Shown: positions 9,730 to 17,715, counted from the first letter of the stretch. The stretch is 18,949 nucleotides of DNA from an uncultured Eubacteriales bacterium (GCA_900547295.1 URGK01000052.1:1-18949), one strand, 5' to 3'. A program made the numbers and translations. The notes: a model not told the origin generated them from the letters alone.

Positions 9730-11214
9730 TTACCTCCCGTATCCAAGCATTTTTGCTATATTTGACGCAGTTTCTTCTATTCCCGTATTATCAACCTCAA
9801 AGTCGCTCCAGCTTTCATAGGCGGCTTTTCTCTTGCTGAATAAAGCCTCTATTTTGTTTGCCGCAGATATGGGTCTTCCGTCTGAGCTTAATTTCTCAAG
9901 GCTTCTTTTGATATATACTATTCTGCCGTTTTGCCTTAGCAGATCGAGGTTTTCGTCTCTGGTTACGACTCCTCCGCCTGTTGCGATGACGCGGCCTGTA
10001 TGAGCGCCCTCTGCCTTTGCAATGCCTGTTTCCACCTTGCGGAAATATTCCTCACCCTCGGAGCATATTATATCCTCTGCGCTTCTCCCTGTCTGCTCTA
10101 TTATTCTGATATCGCTGTCTGCAAAGCTCTTGCCTGTTATCTCTGCAAGCCTTTCTCCTATTGAGGATTTGCCGCAGCCCGGCATCCCTATAAGGATTAT
10201 GTTTTCAACCTTTCTCAAAACCCTCATATATTCAGCCTCTATCTGCTCGTCTGAAATTTTACTGCCGAGAAACAGCTCGCATGCGCCTGCGGCCTGTGCC
10301 ACAAGCATTTTGAGTCCGCCCTCTGCGGGTATCCCTGCATTCTCTGCATCCATAACAAGCCTTGTTTTTATCGGATTGTATATAAGGTCTGCAAGGCCTT
10401 TGCAGTTTTTAAACTCTGTTACATCTATGACCGCTCTGCCGTTATCCGGATACATACCCACAGGCGTAGTATTTATAATAAATTCGGCATCATAATGCCT
10501 TGAAATATTTTCGTAATTGTCCTCGCCCTTTCTTGATATCGTTACGACCTCAGCCGCTCCGCTGTCATTCATAAGCTGTCTCACAGTGCCTGAAACTCCG
10601 CCGTTTCCCAGTATAATCACCTTGGTTCCCGAAACATCAAAGCCTGCTGACCTGATAAGATACTCAAGGCCGTAATAATCCGTATTGTGTCCCGCAAAGT
10701 TTCCATCAGGATTTCTCACTATTGTATTGACACTGCCTGTTTTCTGCGCTGCATCCGACAGAGAGCTGCAGTATTTTAGCGCTTCCTTTTTGTAGGGTAT
10801 TGTGACATTAAAGCCTTTGAGAGCTGTGTTCTCAAAAAAGCCCTTGAGATTTTCGGGCTCGACCTCAAACAGCTCGTAGCTGTAGCCCCCGATGCTTTTG
10901 TGTATCTGCGGAGAGAAGCTGTGTCCCAGGGTCCTGCCCAGAAGTCCGTAATCCGCCTTGTGCTCCTCCTGAAATCTCCTGCTCTGCGCCATTATTTCCT
11001 TAAAAACATCAGCTATATAGCTGTAGGAGTCTTCATCAGTCTGACCTCTAAGCGCTTCAAGCTTGCTGTTTTCTCTTGAAGCATCAAGTACGGGCTTTCC
11101 CATTGCCTGTTTGCACAGCCCTATATTTTTCACCATCTGCAATCTCTGCTCAAGAAGCTTTATTATCTGTTTATCTATTGTATCTATTTCTGCTCTGTAA
11201 TCATCTAATCTCAT
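9730..11214 (-). CDS. Chorismate mutase - shikimate dehydrogenase - shikimate kinase fusion
   Basis: One 494-residue chain carries three activities. Residues 1-85 are an AroQ-fold chorismate mutase with the expected active-site set: R7, R24, K35, D44, R47, E48, S78 and Q82. Residues about 89-335 are shikimate dehydrogenase (AroE): LGHSFSP, catalytic Lys in NVTIPYKKEAL, Asp in HNTDYYGL, NADP-binding GNGGVSGTVRQL and NTTPVGMYP. Residues about 338-494 are shikimate kinase (AroK): Walker A GMPGCGKSS, the ADSDIRIIEQ segment, ATGGGVV, and lid Arg in SDGRPIS. Dehydroshikimate is thus reduced and phosphorylated by one chain, and chorismate mutated by the same polypeptide. The ATG at 11214 lies inside the end of aroC (14-base overlap). 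No frameshift is seen, so the fusion looks real. Confidence 0.95.
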   Translation of the reverse strand: MRLDDYRAEIDTIDKQIIKLLEQRLQMVKNIGLCKQAMGKPVLDASRENSKLEALRGQTDEDSYSYIADVFKEIMAQSRRFQEEHKADYGLLGRTLGHSFSPQIHKSIGGYSYELFEVEPENLKGFFENTALKGFNVTIPYKKEALKYCSSLSDAAQKTGSVNTIVRNPDGNFAGHNTDYYGLEYLIRSAGFDVSGTKVIILGNGGVSGTVRQLMNDSGAAEVVTISRKGEDNYENISRHYDAEFIINTTPVGMYPDNGRAVIDVTEFKNCKGLADLIYNPIKTRLVMDAENAGIPAEGGLKMLVAQAAGACELFLGSKISDEQIEAEYMRVLRKVENIILIGMPGCGKSSIGERLAEITGKSFADSDIRIIEQTGRSAEDIICSEGEEYFRKVETGIAKAEGAHTGRVIATGGGVVTRDENLDLLRQNGRIVYIKRSLEKLSSDGRPISAANKIEALFSKRKAAYESWSDFEVDNTGIEETASNIAKMLGYGR

Positions 11215-12292
11215 ATTTCAGTCCTCCAAGAAATGCGTCATATATGGCTATGGCTGCAGTAGCTTCAATGCACGGCACAGCTCTCGGCACTATGCACGGA
11301 TCGTGCCTGCCCTTAACCTTAAGCTTCGTATTCTCAAGCCCCGACATACTGACGCTGTCCTGCTCCTTTGCAATAGACGGCGTAGGCTTCATAGCCACAG
11401 AAAACACCACCGGCATTCCCGACGATATGCCTCCCAGTATGCCGCCGTGATTGTTTGTCCTGCTTCTTATCACTCCGTCCTCTGCATAGAACGGATCATT
11501 GTTTTCGAAGCCTCTCATAGAGCATACGTCAAATCCGCAGCCGAACTCTATGCCCTTAACTGCCGGAACTGCAAAAACGGCCTGTGAAATTCTGTTTTCA
11601 AGACCGTCAAACATAGGATCGCCAAGCCCTGCCGGAACTCCTGTTATCATACATTCAATCATGCCGCCTACAGAATCCCCCTCAGCCTTAACACTTTGTA
11701 TCAGCTCTCTCATTTTTGCTCCTGCCTCTTCATCTATAACGGGGAAGGTCTTTCCTACTCTTTCGAGCTCTTCACTGCCGCAACAGGAATTAAATCTCTT
11801 GTCCTCAATTCCGCCTATACAGCTGATATGCGCTCCTATCTCTATGCCTCTGCGGGAAAGAAGCTGTTTGAATATGCCTCCCGCAATACACAAAGGCGCT
11901 GTAAGTCTGGCGCTGAAATGACCGCCGCCCGCCGTATCCTCATAACCGTGGAATTTGGCTCTTGCAGCAAAATCAGCATGAGCAGGTCTTGGTATGTCCC
12001 TCATATCGCTGTAATCGCCTGATCTTGTGTCGGTGTTGTATATAACTGCCGCAAAAGGAGCTCCGCAGGTTGTGTCACCTACAAGCCCTGACAGAATTTC
12101 AGGCCTGTCCGCTTCTTTTCTCGGCGTTGAATACTCGTTTCTGCCCGGCGCTCTCCTGTCCAGAAATTCCTGAAGCTGCTCTAAATCTATTTTTTCGCCC
12201 GCAGGTATGCCGTCTATGCAAACGCCTATCCCTCTTGAATGGGACTGTCCGAAAACCGATATTTTTATGTTCTCTCCAAATACTGAAGCCAC
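11201..12292 (-). CDS. aroC: Chorismate synthase
   Basis: Makes chorismate from EPSP, using reduced FMN, as the last step of the common pathway. The 363-residue length is normal. Family signatures are present: GQSHSRGIGVCIDGIPAG with its catalytic His, DRRAPGRNEYSTPRKEAD, the long HADFAARAKFHGYEDTAGGG segment, and SRTNNHGGILGGISSGMPV followed by KPTPSI. The start is GTG at 12292, supported by AAAGGAG seven bases upstream; no ATG is better placed. The C-terminal TGA overlaps the start of the mutase fusion. The 30-base gap to aroA is the second largest in the operon, after that between pheA and aroF. Confidence 0.96.
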   Translation of the reverse strand: MASVFGENIKISVFGQSHSRGIGVCIDGIPAGEKIDLEQLQEFLDRRAPGRNEYSTPRKEADRPEILSGLVGDTTCGAPFAAVIYNTDTRSGDYSDMRDIPRPAHADFAARAKFHGYEDTAGGGHFSARLTAPLCIAGGIFKQLLSRRGIEIGAHISCIGGIEDKRFNSCCGSEELERVGKTFPVIDEEAGAKMRELIQSVKAEGDSVGGMIECMITGVPAGLGDPMFDGLENRISQAVFAVPAVKGIEFGCGFDVCSMRGFENNDPFYAEDGVIRSRTNNHGGILGGISSGMPVVFSVAMKPTPSIAKEQDSVSMSGLENTKLKVKGRHDPCIVPRAVPCIEATAAIAIYDAFLGGLKYEIR

Positions 12293-12322
12293 CTTTAAAC
12301 TCCTTTCAAAATCAGCACAATA

Positions 12323-13540
12323 CTAATCTATATCTATCTCGCCGCCAAGTGCGCGGTAATCTCTGTAAAATCCGGGATATGACTTGTTTACAGCCTCTGC
12401 TCCCAAAATTGTTATCTCTCCGCTGCTGATGCAGGCTGCTGTCGCCGCCATCATTGCTATTCTGTGATCGCCAAAGGAGTCTATACTGCCCCCTCTGATG
12501 CTGCCGCTGCCGTTTATGACAAGACCGTCTGTAAGCTCTGCAATATCTGCTCCAAGCTCTGCAAGCACTGTACTTACGGATTTGAGCCTGTCGCTTTCCT
12601 TGAGCCTGAGCCTGCCTGCGTTCTCTATTACTGTCTGACCCTTTGCCGATACCGCCGTTGCCGCAATGACCGGGACAAGATCGGGAATTTCCGAAGCATC
12701 TATAACTGCTCCTTTAAGTCCCTCAGGTGCCGATATGCGCACCGCATTGTTCTCGCAAATGACCTTCCCGCCCATACTCTCTAAAACATCAAGTATCCTG
12801 CGGTCGCCCTGTCTTGAATTCATATCAAGACCGCTGCAGCATATACTGCCGTCTGTCATTGCGCTCATGCAGAGCCAGAATGCCGCATTTGACCAGTCGC
12901 CCTCTATGTGATGCTCGCCTGTCAGCCTGTATTTCTGCCCGCCCGGCACGCCAAATCCCTTATCATCTGAAACGACCTTAATGCCTGCCGCGTCAAGAGC
13001 CTGCAGGGTTAAATCTATATATGGTGAGGACTCAAGCCTGCCGGTTATATTAATTCTGCTGTCCTCCTCTGCAAGGGGAAGAGCAAACAGAAGTCCTGTG
13101 ATGTACTGTGACGAAATATTGCCTGGTATTGTATATGTGCCGCCTGACAGCCTGCCGCTTAAATGCAGCGGATTTTCTCCCTGCTCTGACATGCTGCAAC
13201 CATTTGTCATCATTTCCTCATAAAGCGGTGATAAAGGCCTTTGGGGAAGTCTGCCCTCCATATGAAAATCACACTCAAGCCCCAGCACAGCCGCTATGGG
13301 AAGCATAAATCTTAAGGTGGAGCCGCTTTCACCGCAGTAAAGCTGCTTCACCTCATCTTCTGAGCTGAGAGCTTCAAGGCATCTCTTGGTTGCCTCTATA
13401 TCCTCAGATGTATCGCCGCATATAACGGTGCTGTCTGTTTCTGAGAGAGCCTGAGTTATCATCATTCTGTGAGCCATAGATTTTGATGCTATGGCTCTTA
13501 CTGTTCCTGTTTTTGCCGGTTTTTTAATAATTGCTTTCAT
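12323..13540 (-). CDS. aroA: 3-phosphoshikimate 1-carboxyvinyltransferase (EPSP synthase)
   Basis: Joins phosphoenolpyruvate to shikimate-3-phosphate. At 405 residues it is slightly shorter than the E. coli enzyme (427). Visible signatures are the substrate-binding ASKSMAHR near 18-25, GESGSTLRFMLPIAA in place of the GNAGTAMRPL loop of the enterobacterial (class I) enzyme, LPQRPLSPL, a RLKESDRL segment and GDHRIAMMAAT near the end. The changed loop places it outside class I; its glyphosate response cannot be judged from this. The ATG at 13540 is three bases after the aroB stop, with only a weak ribosome site, so coupling to aroB translation is likely. Confidence 0.95.
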   Translation of the reverse strand: MKAIIKKPAKTGTVRAIASKSMAHRMMITQALSETDSTVICGDTSEDIEATKRCLEALSSEDEVKQLYCGESGSTLRFMLPIAAVLGLECDFHMEGRLPQRPLSPLYEEMMTNGCSMSEQGENPLHLSGRLSGGTYTIPGNISSQYITGLLFALPLAEEDSRINITGRLESSPYIDLTLQALDAAGIKVVSDDKGFGVPGGQKYRLTGEHHIEGDWSNAAFWLCMSAMTDGSICCSGLDMNSRQGDRRILDVLESMGGKVICENNAVRISAPEGLKGAVIDASEIPDLVPVIAATAVSAKGQTVIENAGRLRLKESDRLKSVSTVLAELGADIAELTDGLVINGSGSIRGGSIDSFGDHRIAMMAATAACISSGEITILGAEAVNKSYPGFYRDYRALGGEIDID

Positions 13541-13543
13541 ACT

Positions 13544-14596
13544 CTAGTCCTGCAGCGCCATATCAAGCAGACTGCTCATTTCCTCAATAGTTATATTTTT
13601 TATGATGCATTTGCCGGTATGCTCAGGCAGTATTACGTTGATAGTGTTTCCTCTTACCTTTTTATCTGAGCATATCATATCCATAAGCTCCTTGCAGCTG
13701 TAGTCTGCCGAAACCGGAAGCTTCTCTTTCTTACACGCACTGACAATATCATCAAGGCACTCTTCTGTGCATATGCCCTTTCTGACCGCCGCCTTTGCAA
13801 TCATGACCATACCCACTGCAACAGCCTCACCGTGCAGCAGCTTAAAGTCAGATGCTTTTTCGACGGCGTGTCCTATCGTATGGCCGAAGTTAAGAAGCTG
13901 TCTCTGTCCTGCTTCAAATTCATCGGCCTCAACTATATCTCTTTTGATTTTAACGCAAATCTCTATAATCTCATCTATATCCCGCTCCGGGGTCTGTATC
14001 ATATCAAGCAGCTTCGGCTCGGCTATGATACCGTATTTGATTATCTCCGCAAAGCCGCTGCCGTATTCTCTCTCCGGCAGAGTGTTTAAAGTATCCGTAT
14101 CGCATATTACAAGCTCCGGCTGATAAAAGGCTCCTGCAAGGTTCTTACCCGCCGGCAGATCAATCGCTGTCTTTCCTCCTACAGAGGAGTCCACAGCCGC
14201 AAGTACAGTCGTAGGAAGCTGTACAAATCTGATGCCTCTAAGGTATACAGATGCCGCGAAACCTGCCATATCTCCTGTAACTCCACCTCCGAGAGCTGCG
14301 ATAACATCTGTTTTGTCCAGCCTGTTTGCTGCGAGGAAATTCAGTATCTCCGCAAATGTATCTATATTCTTGTTTGCCTCTCCTGCTTCAAATATATGAG
14401 TTACAACTCTGTAGCCTGCTGCCTCAAGGCTTGATCTGAGAGGCTGCATATACAGCGGGGCCACATTGCTGTCGGTTATTATGGCAGCGCAGCTTCCGCC
14501 TGCCGCCTGTTTTATAAGCTCGCCCGCCTGCTCAAGCAGCCCGCCGCCTATAAGGATGTCATATTTTTTTGAAGCATTTACTGTTACTTTTCTCAT
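13544..14596 (-). CDS. aroB: 3-dehydroquinate synthase
   Basis: Cyclises DAHP to 3-dehydroquinate with NAD and a divalent metal. The protein is 350 residues, the usual size. It shows the NAD-binding ALGGGVTGDMAGFAASVYLR, the PTTVLAAVDSSVGGKTAID segment, KNLAGAFYQP, and the metal ligands in LNFGHTIGHAVE and LLHGEAVAVGM. The first ATG overlaps the tyrA stop as ATGA (14593-14596), a typical translational-coupling arrangement. There is no sign of truncation. Confidence 0.96.
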   Translation of the reverse strand: MRKVTVNASKKYDILIGGGLLEQAGELIKQAAGGSCAAIITDSNVAPLYMQPLRSSLEAAGYRVVTHIFEAGEANKNIDTFAEILNFLAANRLDKTDVIAALGGGVTGDMAGFAASVYLRGIRFVQLPTTVLAAVDSSVGGKTAIDLPAGKNLAGAFYQPELVICDTDTLNTLPEREYGSGFAEIIKYGIIAEPKLLDMIQTPERDIDEIIEICVKIKRDIVEADEFEAGQRQLLNFGHTIGHAVEKASDFKLLHGEAVAVGMVMIAKAAVRKGICTEECLDDIVSACKKEKLPVSADYSCKELMDMICSDKKVRGNTINVILPEHTGKCIIKNITIEEMSSLLDMALQD

Positions 14597-15432
14597 TTTC
14601 CGTCTGTTTCTTCTTTCTTTTTTCTTCCGTCCTCAAGAAGTCTGTGCATCAGCTCATAATCCTCATCGCAAAGAGCCTGTCTGTATTCCTGCAGGTTGCC
14701 GATGAAGCAGTCCAGCTCATATATGAGGTTGTCGCGGTTGTCCATAAACAGCTCGGTCCACATATCCTCATTGAGCCATGCAACTCTTGTCATATCCTTG
14801 TAGCTGCCTGCCGAAAATCCCTTGTGGTATCCTGCATTGGGACTCTTGATATATGCATTTGAAACGATGTGAGCCATCTGTGATGTGAATGCAATAAGCC
14901 TGTCGTGCTTTTCGGCTGTAGTTACGGATATGCTGCCAAACTCCGCAGGCGCCAGAAGCTCCTTGACTCTGTTTAAAAGCTCGATGTCATCAAACCTGCC
15001 GGGTACAATCACCATCGGAGCGCCTCTGTAGAGCTCTTCCGTACTGTATTTATACCCTGAAAAATGTCTGCCTGCCATAGGGTGTCCGCCTACATATGTA
15101 AATCCGTATCTGTCTGCGATTTTAAAGCATTTGTCGCATACCGCCCTCTTGACGCCGCAGCAGTCTATAACCATTGCATCGGGACTTATATATTCTCCGT
15201 TTTTTTCAAGGTATTCTATTGCAGCTTCAGGGTATACCGCAATCAGCACAAGATCACATTCGTGCAGATTCTTATGCGTAAGCTCCGCCTCTATATCCTC
15301 TGCCATTATTGCAAGCTGCGTTATTTTATCATTTTTATCTGTTCCGAGGACTCTCCAATCCTTTGTTTCCCTGTATGCCTTAACAAAGGAACCCCCTATA
15401 AGGCCCAGTCCTACAACTCCAAGTGTCTTCAT
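14593..15432 (-). CDS. tyrA: Prephenate dehydrogenase
   Basis: Oxidises prephenate to 4-hydroxyphenylpyruvate, the precursor of tyrosine. I place the start at the ATG at 15432, giving 279 residues beginning MKTLGVVGLGLIGGSF, the dinucleotide-binding GxGxxG. The start forms an ATGA overlap with the aroF stop; a longer upstream frame only reads through the end of aroF. Other marks are GTDKND after the second strand, the VIDCCGVKRAV segment, the GGHPMAGRHFSGY substrate site, and a helical C-terminal half ending Lys/Glu-rich. No C-terminal ACT domain is present, so feedback control by Tyr, if any, must act elsewhere, for example on AroF or by attenuation. Confidence 0.94.
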   Translation of the reverse strand: MKTLGVVGLGLIGGSFVKAYRETKDWRVLGTDKNDKITQLAIMAEDIEAELTHKNLHECDLVLIAVYPEAAIEYLEKNGEYISPDAMVIDCCGVKRAVCDKCFKIADRYGFTYVGGHPMAGRHFSGYKYSTEELYRGAPMVIVPGRFDDIELLNRVKELLAPAEFGSISVTTAEKHDRLIAFTSQMAHIVSNAYIKSPNAGYHKGFSAGSYKDMTRVAWLNEDMWTELFMDNRDNLIYELDCFIGNLQEYRQALCDEDYELMHRLLEDGRKKKEETDGK

Positions 15433-16430
15433 TTCAGCGCCTCTCTTACTTTTCTTACCTTTGCGGCTACTGATGCAAACTGCTCCGGCGTAAGTGACTG
15501 AGGACCGTCGCACAGCGCTTCTGCAGGGTTGTTGTGAACCTCAATCATAAGGCCGTCTGCTCCCGCCGCCGCTGCGGCAAGTGCCATAGGCTCAACCAGA
15601 CTCGCAATGCCTGTTGCGTGGCTTGGGTCAACTACAATCGGAAGATGTGTAAGCTTTCTCAGCATAGGCACTGCCGAAAGGTCAAGTGTGTTTCTGGTGT
15701 AGGTTTCAAAGGTTCTGATACCTCTCTCACATAGTATAACATTTTCATTGCCCTCTGACATTATATATTCTGCGCTCATCAGCAATTCTTTTAATGTATT
15801 GGCAAGTCCTCTCTTTAAAAGTACAGGCTTGCCGGTCTTGCCCAGCGCCTTGAGAAGCTCGAAGTTCTGCATGTTGCGGGCACCTACCTGTATCACATCA
15901 ACCTCTTCAAACAGAGGCAGATGTTTTTCGTTCATTATTTCTGTGACTATAGGCATTCCTGTATCTTTTTTGGCCTCTAAAAGCAGTTCTATTCCTTCTG
16001 CTTTCATTCCCTGAAAATCATAAGGCGATGTTCTCGGCTTGAATGCTCCGCCTCTCAGAAGTGATGCTCCCGATGCCTTGATGCTGCGCGCCACTTCAAG
16101 GATCTGCGTCTCTGACTCTACAGAGCAGGGGCCTGCTATGATTGCGAAATTGCCGCCGCCGATTTTAACTCCCGAAATATCTATCACCGAGTCTTCCGGA
16201 TGAAATTTACGGTTGGCGCTCTTGAAAGGCTCGCTTATTCTCTTGACACTTTCGACCATCTCAAGCGACTCAACAAGCTCCTCGTCTATTTTTGATGTAT
16301 CTCCCACAAGTCCCAGTACTGTCTGGAATTCTCCCTCTGAAATATGTACTTTGAGTCCCTGTGACTCAAACCACTCTATAAGTTTATCGCGCTGTTTTTT
16401 GGTTGTTTCCGCTTTTAATACAGTTATCAT
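15429..16430 (-). CDS. aroF: 3-deoxy-7-phosphoheptulonate (DAHP) synthase with N-terminal regulatory domain
   Basis: Condenses phosphoenolpyruvate and erythrose-4-phosphate, the committed step. The 333-residue protein has the beta-type layout seen in Thermotoga. An N-terminal ferredoxin-like (ACT-like) domain of about 70 residues (MITVLKAETTKKQRDKLIEW...), known in that class to bind aromatic amino acids, is followed by the TIM barrel. Barrel signatures are IIAGPCSVES, RGGAFKPRTSPYDFQG, DVIQVGARNMQN, KPVLLKRGLANTLKE, CERGIRTFETYTRNTLD and VVDPSHATG, containing the metal and phosphate ligands. The ATG at 16430 has GGAGG seven bases upstream. It lies 36 bases after pheA. The symbol could equally be aroG or aroA depending on convention. 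Confidence 0.95.
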   Translation of the reverse strand: MITVLKAETTKKQRDKLIEWFESQGLKVHISEGEFQTVLGLVGDTSKIDEELVESLEMVESVKRISEPFKSANRKFHPEDSVIDISGVKIGGGNFAIIAGPCSVESETQILEVARSIKASGASLLRGGAFKPRTSPYDFQGMKAEGIELLLEAKKDTGMPIVTEIMNEKHLPLFEEVDVIQVGARNMQNFELLKALGKTGKPVLLKRGLANTLKELLMSAEYIMSEGNENVILCERGIRTFETYTRNTLDLSAVPMLRKLTHLPIVVDPSHATGIASLVEPMALAAAAAGADGLMIEVHNNPAEALCDGPQSLTPEQFASVAAKVRKVREALK

Positions 16431-16466
16431 TTTATTCCTCCGTAATCAATCTGTCTTTAACTCTGT

Positions 16467-17456
16467 TTACACTGTTTCCGAATAGCTGCCCAGATATTCA
16501 AATACATCACAGGCCTTTTCAAGCTCTTCGAGTATCTCCATGAAATCTTTTGCATATACCGACATTTCGAAGTCGAAATAGAATCTGAATTCGAATTCCT
16601 TATCGGGTATCGGTCTGCTCTCCAGCTTTACAAGGTTGTAGCCTGCATCTGATAATATATTAAGTATGTGGCACAGGCTTCCCGGTGTATGAGGCAGTAT
16701 TGCCGATATACTTGTTCTGTCTGCTCCCGGATATATCTCCGGATATTTGCTTATACATATAAATCTTGTATAGTTGTTTTCCACGTTCTGTATCGCTGTT
16801 TCAAGCTCCTTTAGTCCGTAAAGAGCTGCGCATTTTGATGATGATATTGCAGCTATGTCTTTTCTCTCGGACTCTGCCACCATTTTGGCAGCAGCCGCAG
16901 TGTTGCTGCATACGGTAACCTTGACTCCCTTTAGCTGATCAAGAAATTCACTGCACTGTGCAACCGCCTGTTCGTGAGAGAATATCTCCTTTATATCCGA
17001 CATATCTGTGCCTGCCTTTGCCACCAGATTATGGTCTATCTTTATTCTGACACTTTTTACGATATAGAATTTATGTGCTTTCATCAGGTCATATATTCTG
17101 TTTACAGAACCGGCCGTGCTGTTTTCGACAGGCAGTATACCATAATCACAAAGTCCTTTTTCTATGGATCTGAATACTCCCTCGAAGTTGGAGAAGTACA
17201 TTATTCCCGGATATTTGAATAACCTCTCCGCAGCTATCTGCGAATAGGCACCCTCTACGCCCTGACACGCTACACTGGCGTGCTGCGGGAATACCTGCTC
17301 CGCGTTTTCGGAAGCTTTTCTGATTATCTCTCTAAGCTCGTCTGTTTTCTCTGCCAAAGCCTTTGCTGAAAGCTTCCTGTCAAGCTCGTTTCTCTGTCTG
17401 TATAAATCCTCGATTTGTCTGTCGATGTCCTGTTTCTGTTCATATATGCTCTTCAT
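16467..17456 (-). CDS. pheA: Prephenate dehydratase with degenerate chorismate-mutase-like N-terminus and C-terminal ACT domain
   Basis: Converts prephenate to phenylpyruvate. I choose the ATG at 17456 (329 residues), because GCGGAGG sits six bases before it; an ATG at 17477 would place that site inside the gene. Residues about 60-240 are the dehydratase, with ACQGVEGAYSQIAAE, PVENSTAGSVNRIYDL, SHEQAVAQCSEFL and the catalytic Thr in NNYTRFICIS. The C-terminal ACT domain (TPGSLCHILNILSDAGYNLVKLESRP) binds Phe in relatives. The first 55 residues are a charged helix whose IDRQIEDLYRQRNELDRKL resembles the first helix of a chorismate mutase. They are too short and lack most active-site residues. 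The function was probably taken over by the mutase fused to AroE. Confidence 0.95.
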   Translation of the reverse strand: MKSIYEQKQDIDRQIEDLYRQRNELDRKLSAKALAEKTDELREIIRKASENAEQVFPQHASVACQGVEGAYSQIAAERLFKYPGIMYFSNFEGVFRSIEKGLCDYGILPVENSTAGSVNRIYDLMKAHKFYIVKSVRIKIDHNLVAKAGTDMSDIKEIFSHEQAVAQCSEFLDQLKGVKVTVCSNTAAAAKMVAESERKDIAAISSSKCAALYGLKELETAIQNVENNYTRFICISKYPEIYPGADRTSISAILPHTPGSLCHILNILSDAGYNLVKLESRPIPDKEFEFRFYFDFEMSVYAKDFMEILEELEKACDVFEYLGSYSETV

Positions 17457-17486
17457 TTTTTCCTCCGCAATACTCATTTAAAGATT

Positions 17487-17520
17487 AAAAAAACGGTACC
17501 TGCCGCTGTGCAAATACCGT
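17487..17520 (-). terminator. Attenuator terminator hairpin upstream of pheA
   Basis: Read leftward, ACGGTA (17515-17520) pairs with TACCGT (17493-17498). An inner TGC/GCA pair (17510-17512 with 17501-17503) closes a six-base loop. The stem is followed by seven T residues down to 17487. It lies about 30 bases before the pheA start codon and after the leader peptide, so it must terminate or be overcome before pheA is made. Its 5' arm is shared with the antiterminator. Confidence 0.85.
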
Positions 17521-17571
17521 AAATATCTGTTGATATAGCTGATGCATTATATCACGATTGTTTACAGCAGC
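17502..17571 (-). promoter_or_regulatory. Antiterminator pairing of the aro-operon leader
   Basis: Segment 2 (17554-17571, read GCTGCTGT-AAA-CA-ATCGT) is complementary to segment 3 (17502-17520, ACGGT-A-TTT-GC-ACAGCGGC). That gives eight, three and five pairs, including two wobbles, split by small bulges, about 16 pairs in all. Segment 3 contains the 5' arm of the terminator, so the two foldings exclude each other. Segment 2 covers the last codons and the stop of the leader peptide. A ribosome finishing the peptide would mask segment 2 and let the terminator form. One stalled further upstream would free it. Just upstream a TACCAG/CTGGTA stem (17600-17605 with 17578-17583) can form a 1:1-type hairpin. 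Confidence 0.75.
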
Positions 17572-17659
17572 ACAAATTACCAGCGCTAAAGTAAAGGCCC
17601 TGGTAGCTAAAAAAGAAATATTCTTTTGTCATCATACTGTCTTTAATAACCTGGTTCAT
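17552..17659 (-). CDS. Phe/Tyr-rich leader peptide of the aromatic operon attenuator
   Basis: A 35-codon frame, ATG at 17659-17657 and TGA at 17554-17552, with GAGGTG five to ten bases before the start. Codons 14-24 read YFFFSYQGLYF, with four Phe and three Tyr in eleven codons, right where ribosome stalling would be decisive. Codons 30-32 are three Cys, which coincide with the antiterminator segment. It is followed by the antiterminator/terminator region and pheA. By analogy with PheL and TrpL, its translation senses charged tRNA-Phe and tRNA-Tyr, and the product itself likely has no other role. It is too short for routine gene calling. Confidence 0.8.
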   Translation of the reverse strand: MNQVIKDSMMTKEYFFFSYQGLYFSAGNLCCCKQS

Positions 17660-17686
17660 AATACACCTCAAAATTAAGTATATCTA

Positions 17687-17715
17687 ATTATTGCATTTAA
17701 AATGAACTTTGTCAA
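17687..17715 (-). promoter_or_regulatory. Promoter of the aromatic amino acid operon
   Basis: On the minus strand TTGACA (17710-17715, perfect -35) is followed after 17 bases by AATAAT (17687-17692), preceded by TGC, an extended -10. Transcription should begin near 17680, about 20 bases before the leader-peptide start. No other convincing promoter is seen within the operon. Confidence 0.8.

Noticed and set aside
14593..15513. Longer tyrA with 27 extra N-terminal residues
   Set aside because: The extension is the shifted frame of the aroF end and precedes the nucleotide-binding fold; the ATG at 15432 gives the normal start and an ATGA overlap.
16467..17477. pheA starting at the ATG at 17477
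   Set aside because: The GGAGG ribosome site would lie inside the gene; it is well spaced for the ATG at 17456.
17478..17680. T-box riboswitch before pheA
   Set aside because: The leader is too short and lacks the conserved T-box antiterminator sequence and specifier-loop layout; the leader-peptide model accounts for the structures.
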